Source: Artocarpus heterophyllus | Taxonomy: Eukaryota; Streptophyta; Magnoliopsida; Rosales; Moraceae | DNA: 64,000 nucleotides | Direction: 5' to 3' | Assembly (NCBI GenBank): GCA_025403435.1 | Contig: CM046337.1 | Span: 3,355,501 to 3,419,500 of the forward strand | Part shown: piece after piece, positions 59,524-64,000 of the stretch | Layout of the letters: the number at the start of each line of letters is the position of its first letter | Position numbering within the stretch: the stretch's first letter is position 1 | Made by a program: the position numbers and the translations under genes | The notes under the pieces: model-generated | The model's input: the letters and a program-made list of their open reading frames with translations, nothing else | What the model was told of the DNA's origin: nothing | The model's database searches: none

Positions 59524-61022
59524 AGTTTTCTTCTTGACGCCTGGTTGTCATGTTCTACGTAGGAGGTTGTGAACTGTGAGGGAAAATGAATTGTTCTACA
59601 ACTTGCTAGAACTTCTGTTTGTGGCCAGCGACTTGTTGAATATCGACAGTTGAATTAGCAAACTATTTCAGTTCAATTGCATAAGCCCTTGTTTTATTTG
59701 GGAACAGAGCATATAGCTGTTGAATTTCGAACTCGCAATGTGGTTATAAGACTCTCCAATTCAAATACTAGCGTTAATGCTATATTTAGCAACAAGAAAT
59801 GTGAAAGTTAATGCACACCATAAGATGTGAAAGTTGCATATTTGATATAATATTTTCATTTGTGCTCATAAATATTATGTCAAACGCAGTATTTACTTTT
59901 TATCCTCTTTGGTGTTGAATTTTATAGCATATTCTTTGCCAAATTTAGCACCAAGAATAGCTTACATTGGAGGATAAATTTCTTACTTGAATGCTTATGT
60001 GACATTGACGCAAAAGCACATCATTGCTCTTATAGTAACTTGCCAAGTGGTGCATTATCGCTGTTCGCACTGGCCATTTTTAACAAACACGGCATAATTG
60101 GACTTTGGAGGTCAAATTTCCCATTAGAAAAAGAATAAACGTGCATGACACCACTAGAACCGTCTCAATTTCCAATATCTGTTTTATATTGAACCAAGCA
60201 AATTGACAATAATGATGGTAACCAAGAAGTATTTCTTACTAGTGGTTAAAATGATGACATGCCTGCCATGGAATGAGGGGTTTTTGGGAAAGAAATGCAC
60301 AAGTGCCAATATTAAGAAAAGCAAATTTTAATTGCTCTTTAATGGAGAACTTGATTTCCAAAAACGGAGAAGTCCTTGGTCCTTCCCTGGCAGCAAGTAT
60401 TAGCTAAAAGTGGAGCTGTAAATAGTCACATCCCATTTTCATCCGAGGATGTGATCCAGAAACCATAGTATACTTCCTATCAAAGAGACAATTGCCCTTA
60501 GAGAGAGAGATAGAGAGAGAGAGAGTGAGAGAGAGGATTTTGAGCAAACAGTACGCTTCCTATCAAAGATAGGATCTTGAACAAATCGGCTAATGTAAGC
60601 GGAAACTTGTCTCAAGAACAAAGTTAGTTTCCATTGAAATGATCTCAGAAGAACAATATACTACATCCAATTATTGACACCAACAAAGCTCAAATCCCAA
60701 TTCAATTCAATCTCCACCTCAAACCAACTCTTCTGACAACAACATTGTGACGAACTAAAAAAAAAATCCGAAAGTCCCAACTTCACATCAAACCCCAACT
60801 CAAAGAATTCTCTCTTCTTCTTTTTTTATTTTGTCAGAATTTTTTAGAACAAAAAACCTCCAAGGCCAAAAATTTCAATTCCACCCAGAATCCCAATTTA
60901 ATTTGATTCAATCTCGACCTCAAATCAACTCTTCTAATAACAACAACATTGTGATTTGTGAATAATCAACTTTTCATTTTGAGACTCTGAATTACAACAA
61001 CTAGAAGTCTAAGAAAGATTTT
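59524..61022. other. Intergenic between PFD4 and the PRA1 gene
   Basis: 3' UTR of PFD4, then AT-rich sequence, then (from about 60650) the probable 3' UTR of the minus-strand PRA1 gene. A GA microsatellite lies at 60501-60535. No gene recognised. Confidence 0.6.
60501..60535 (+). repeat. GA-rich microsatellite
   Basis: Imperfect GA units. The minus-strand frame crossing it is Ser/Leu repeat artefact. Confidence 0.95.
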
Positions 61023-61655
61023 CTAAATTGGAGCATAAGCCGAGCGCAATGGCTGGCTTCCGACAACCGACAACAACCCTTCTTCGGCGGCGCTCTCCTC
61101 GTCGAGAAACAAGTCATCCGTCCCCCGAAACGCCGCGTGCAATCCAACGACACAAACCCCAACCACCAAAGACACCAACACGTTCACCCCGACGTCCGTG
61201 AAGACTAGAGCCAGAATCGTGACGAGACTCAAAACGACAAGCACTGTCCTGTCGTCGACGGTCCGGCCGTTCACCACGACGGGGCCGTCACGGAAGAAGT
61301 AGAGGAAGAACCACGCCACGAAAACTACCAGAAAAACGATCATCGAAACCGGGTGCCAAAGCAGGCCGAGGAAGACTATGAGGAGCACGGCCATGGCGTA
61401 GTTGACTCGGAAGTAGTTGAGGTTCCAGCGGATCCGGCTCATGGCGGCGGCGTGGTTGTCGGGGACGGAGAAGGAAGCGAGGTCGAGGAGCTCGCGCCAG
61501 GGGCGGCGCGTGGCGATCACGGACTCCGTCGTTTGCCTGGCGCGCGCGATGAAAGTGAGCTCCGTTGAGGTCGAGGGCGATTTTCCGGCGGCCGCCGTTG
61601 TGGCGTTGGCGGAGGTTGGCATGGAGCCGTAATTTCCGGATAACCTCGTCGACAT
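61023..61655 (-). CDS. PRA1 (prenylated Rab acceptor) family protein
   Basis: An intronless frame of 210 residues. I start at the ATG at 61655 ([12 protein letters not shown]), the first true ATG; codons further up are in frame but begin with TTG. After a Ser/Thr/Ala-rich N-terminus comes the PRA1 domain: [32 protein letters not shown] and two paired hydrophobic segments. The first pair is about residues 95-140 ([20 protein letters not shown] onward) and the second about 153-190 ([15 protein letters not shown] onward). The acidic DDLFLDEE motif follows the membrane part, as is typical. The family sits in ER, Golgi and endosomal membranes and helps Rab GTPases and vesicle traffic. It looks closest to the plant E/F groups. 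The gene is markedly GC-richer than its surroundings. Confidence 0.92.
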   Translation of the reverse strand: MSTRLSGNYGSMPTSANATTAAAGKSPSTSTELTFIARARQTTESVIATRRPWRELLDLASFSVPDNHAAAMSRIRWNLNYFRVNYAMAVLLIVFLGLLWHPVSMIVFLVVFVAWFFLYFFRDGPVVVNGRTVDDRTVLVVLSLVTILALVFTDVGVNVLVSLVVGVCVVGLHAAFRGTDDLFLDEESAAEEGLLSVVGSQPLRSAYAPI

Positions 61656-62626
61656 TGTTGAAGAAAGATCTGAAACTAGAGAGATTTCTCCCAAAGTCGA
61701 GAGGACTGATAAAAAAATATTGAAAAATAAAAACCCTAACTTTAAAGCTTGAATCTTGATCTAGTAAACGGAAAGAGGGGGAGGCACAGTCTCCAGTTGT
61801 CGTCAAAAGGTTTCGCTCTTTTTTCTTTAATTTTTTATTTTTTATTTTCATTTTTGTTTATGAAAATGAGTGCCAAACCTCTGTTTTCCTGTCACCGGTC
61901 TGGACTTTGTATTAATACAGGTTTGTTTAGTTTTTTTTTTAATATAGGTAAAAATATTTTTGTTTTAAAAAATGAAAATTTTTTAAAAATTATGTTGAAA
62001 GTATTTATTTTTAAAATTTTTATCTTTAAAAATATACAAAAATATTTTTCAAAATTTTTAAAACAAAAATATACGTGGCCATAGTACCTACGCAAATTCA
62101 GCTTTCTTTTTTCTTTAAAAAAAAAAAAAGGGACATGTCCAATATTAAGGTGCAACAAAAAGGAATTATTTTTTCCATAAAAAGACGAATTAGTTTTGAT
62201 TTCTTCCATTGATTTTTATTTTTTTTTCTTATAGAGTATTTCTACTACGCAATGCCCTTATTTTTTTTAATTACGCAATGTCCAATTATAATGTGCAACA
62301 AAAAAAGTCCTTTCCTTAAGAATTTTTATTATTTTTGTCCTACTTTCTTTCTTTCTTTTTTTTTTAGTAATAATGAAGTTTGGTATTTCCTAATAATGAT
62401 AATAATAACACCCAGTCACACAGCTTTTTTTTTTTTTTTTTTTATTTGAGGGGACAGTTCAAATTTTCAAATAAAGCAAAATATTAGAGATCAGCATTAT
62501 CACACAAACTAAACCTTTTTAATTCACAAAATAAAATCGTTGGTCCCAAAACTGAAAATGACACCCTCAGTTTTCTTGCTTCAAGAACAACCCATACTTT
62601 ACTCTATCTGATCGTCAAAGGTCTCA
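61656..62626. other. AT-rich intergenic region with 5' flank of PRA1
   Basis: Very T- and A-rich. The frames here (for example 61749-62084 and 61892-62209) are low-complexity Phe/Lys runs. A word pair around GCAATGTCCAAT..GTGCAACAAAAA repeats at 62135 and 62275. No gene. Confidence 0.6.
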
Positions 62627-64000
62627 CTATGATTTTTCCTTTTCCTTGTCAGTACCATGGAATTTTCTCCCGGCTTCAACCGCTTCCCTATTCAAATGAA
62701 TGTAAATGTGATTATTTTAGAGAACTTTCAACTTTCCAGTTTCAAGTTAAGCACATCAAAAAAGTCTCCGAGGCCCCAAGAAAAAAATTCAGAACATACT
62801 GAACTTGATCAAAGCCACAAAAAGGGCAAGCAAAAAGTGGCGAACCTGAAAGCGCTTACAAGCTCTCTACTTTCAGGATCAAGCTTCACGCCCTCGTAAA
62901 AGGCGTTGGCTGCTTCATCAAATTTCTGAAACACGGAGGGCACTTAAGCGGCATTAGATAAAAGAAACATAATCTCGTTTCAAATGTTGCTACCTAGGAG
63001 GGGGGAAACATCGGGACATGCCTGCAATAAGCGTAATGCTGCGCCTTCCCGATAGCAAGCTTTTGGCCAATCTGGTCTTGATGCTCGGCAGGCCTTTGCA
63101 TCGGCTAAGGCATGCTCGGCCTGACCAAGACGGATCCAACAAAGACTTCGATTAGAATACAAAGCAGCATCGGTTGGGTCTAGATCGATTGCCTGTCAAT
63201 GCATGACCAAGTGGTGACTAGTTTATAAACCACTTAAAGATTGACGCGGCCTTTATGTCAAAATTTATAGCTGGTAATAGCAAAATGACGTACCTGTGTA
63301 TAAGCATCTACAGCAATATCAAATTCCTTTCTTTTGAAAGCCTCATCTCCTCTTGATTTTGCTTCTGCAGCTTTCTTCTTCGCTTCAGGGGACACCTGAA
63401 ATAAGTTGTTGCATATTCAGCAAAGTGATAATTAAAAGACTACACCATTTGCATGTATTATTTTATGTGCATATCTCTACAACGGTATCTTGTACCCTGA
63501 TGATAGCTGAATGTCTCCTTCACCTTAAGCTAATCTAGAGACTAAATGAATTCATAGAAGTGAGATCAAGCAACCTACCAAAGATTATTACATATGAGAA
63601 TTCATTTTCTACGATCACTCAAAAGCATTGTCACATTCTCTATGCTACAAAATGCCTCCTTCTTACTCCACTTTTTTTTTTTTACACAAAAAGTCGAAAC
63701 CATTGCTGCTACATTTCAATTGTGAAACCGAATTTACAAAAGTGCTATATTTAGCAACAAAGGCTATGGATGACTAATCTGCAGAAGTTACACGACCAAC
63801 AGCCAAAGAAAACATAAGTTTCTCACCAAAAGAGGGGGAGAAGAAAATTAAAAATTAAAACAAAGGGGGATCTTGAAAGCTAAATTGTAGTGAAAATGGC
63901 ACCTTAGGGAGATCTTGCTTCGGTAACTCCTTTGGCATATCAGCATCCTTCAGCCTTTTTGTTTCTTCCTGCAAATTTTCCCTTAAATGTTAAGAATCCC
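62627..64000 (-). CDS. TPR-domain protein, 3' exons (ankyrin-TPR type), 5' part beyond right edge
   Basis: Five exons read on the minus strand: 63968-63903, 63395-63294, 63192-63022, 62925-62846 and 62687-62627 (stop TAG at 62627-62629). Their phases agree throughout. The fragment gives EETKRLKDADMPKELPKQDL, then a TPR array: AKSRGDEAFKRKEFDIAVDA, YSNRSLCWIRLGQAEHALAD and KFDEAANAFYEGVKLDP, ending EAVEAGRKFHG with a Lys/Glu tail. In plants such a C-terminal triple TPR commonly follows ankyrin repeats, which would lie to the right. The intron at 63021-62926 starts with GC instead of GT. TPRs mediate protein binding; the precise role is unknown. Confidence 0.85.

Noticed and set aside
1..64000. 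CRISPR arrays, operons, tRNA or rRNA genes
   Set aside because: No regularly spaced direct repeats, no clustered prokaryote-like genes and no convincing tRNA box pairs or rRNA motifs were seen. The window is plant nuclear DNA.

Overview
This window is nuclear DNA of a flowering plant, most likely a woody eudicot. It is AT-rich, its genes have GT-AG introns, it is heavily invaded by LTR retrotransposons, and it carries plant-specific genes: PR-4/hevein-type defence proteins, a DRIP-type E3 ligase and a PRA1 protein. I cannot name the species from the sequence alone.

Layout. 1-9.4 kb is retrotransposon. A decayed Ty1/copia element on the minus strand (1 to about 4.94 kb) runs off the left edge and seems to sit inside an older copia LTR. 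Beside it is a complete, very young but internally deleted copia element (5700-9391), with nearly identical 285-bp LTRs and a 5-bp target duplication. 10.5-29.4 kb is a tandem array of PR-4 (barwin) genes, mostly broken. In order these are pseudogene A (10.6 kb), pseudogene B (14.0 kb), a deleted 'ghost' locus (15.8-16.8 kb), pseudogene D (18.2 kb), the intact hevein-barwin class I gene C (21.4 kb), the intact class II gene E (25.1 kb) and pseudogene F (29.0 kb). The array is best read as an ancestral block duplicated in tandem: A, B and ghost correspond to D, C and E, with F as a further partial copy. A separate intact class II gene G lies at 45.3 kb.

30.7-44 kb holds broken copies of a DRIP-like RING gene. 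The first is fused to an array of 45-residue coiled-coil repeats. These fragments are interrupted by a solo-LTR-like element (34394-36542), a gag-only LTR element (about 37.05-42.03 kb) and a fold-back inverted repeat (42.7-43.35 kb). A second solo LTR with a perfect 5-bp target duplication lies at 48512-50870.

52.8-64 kb is conserved gene space. It holds the intact seven-exon DRIP-type E3 ligase gene (52821-56795), prefoldin subunit 4 (58014-59523), an intronless PRA1-family gene (61023-61655, minus) and the 3' exons of a TPR protein gene (62627 to beyond 64000, minus). The intact genes serve pathogen defence (PR-4), stress-linked ubiquitination (DRIP), cytoskeletal protein folding (prefoldin) and vesicle trafficking (PRA1). 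Nothing suggests they act as one pathway. The striking biology is the birth-and-death evolution of the PR-4 array and the RING/coiled-coil chimera.
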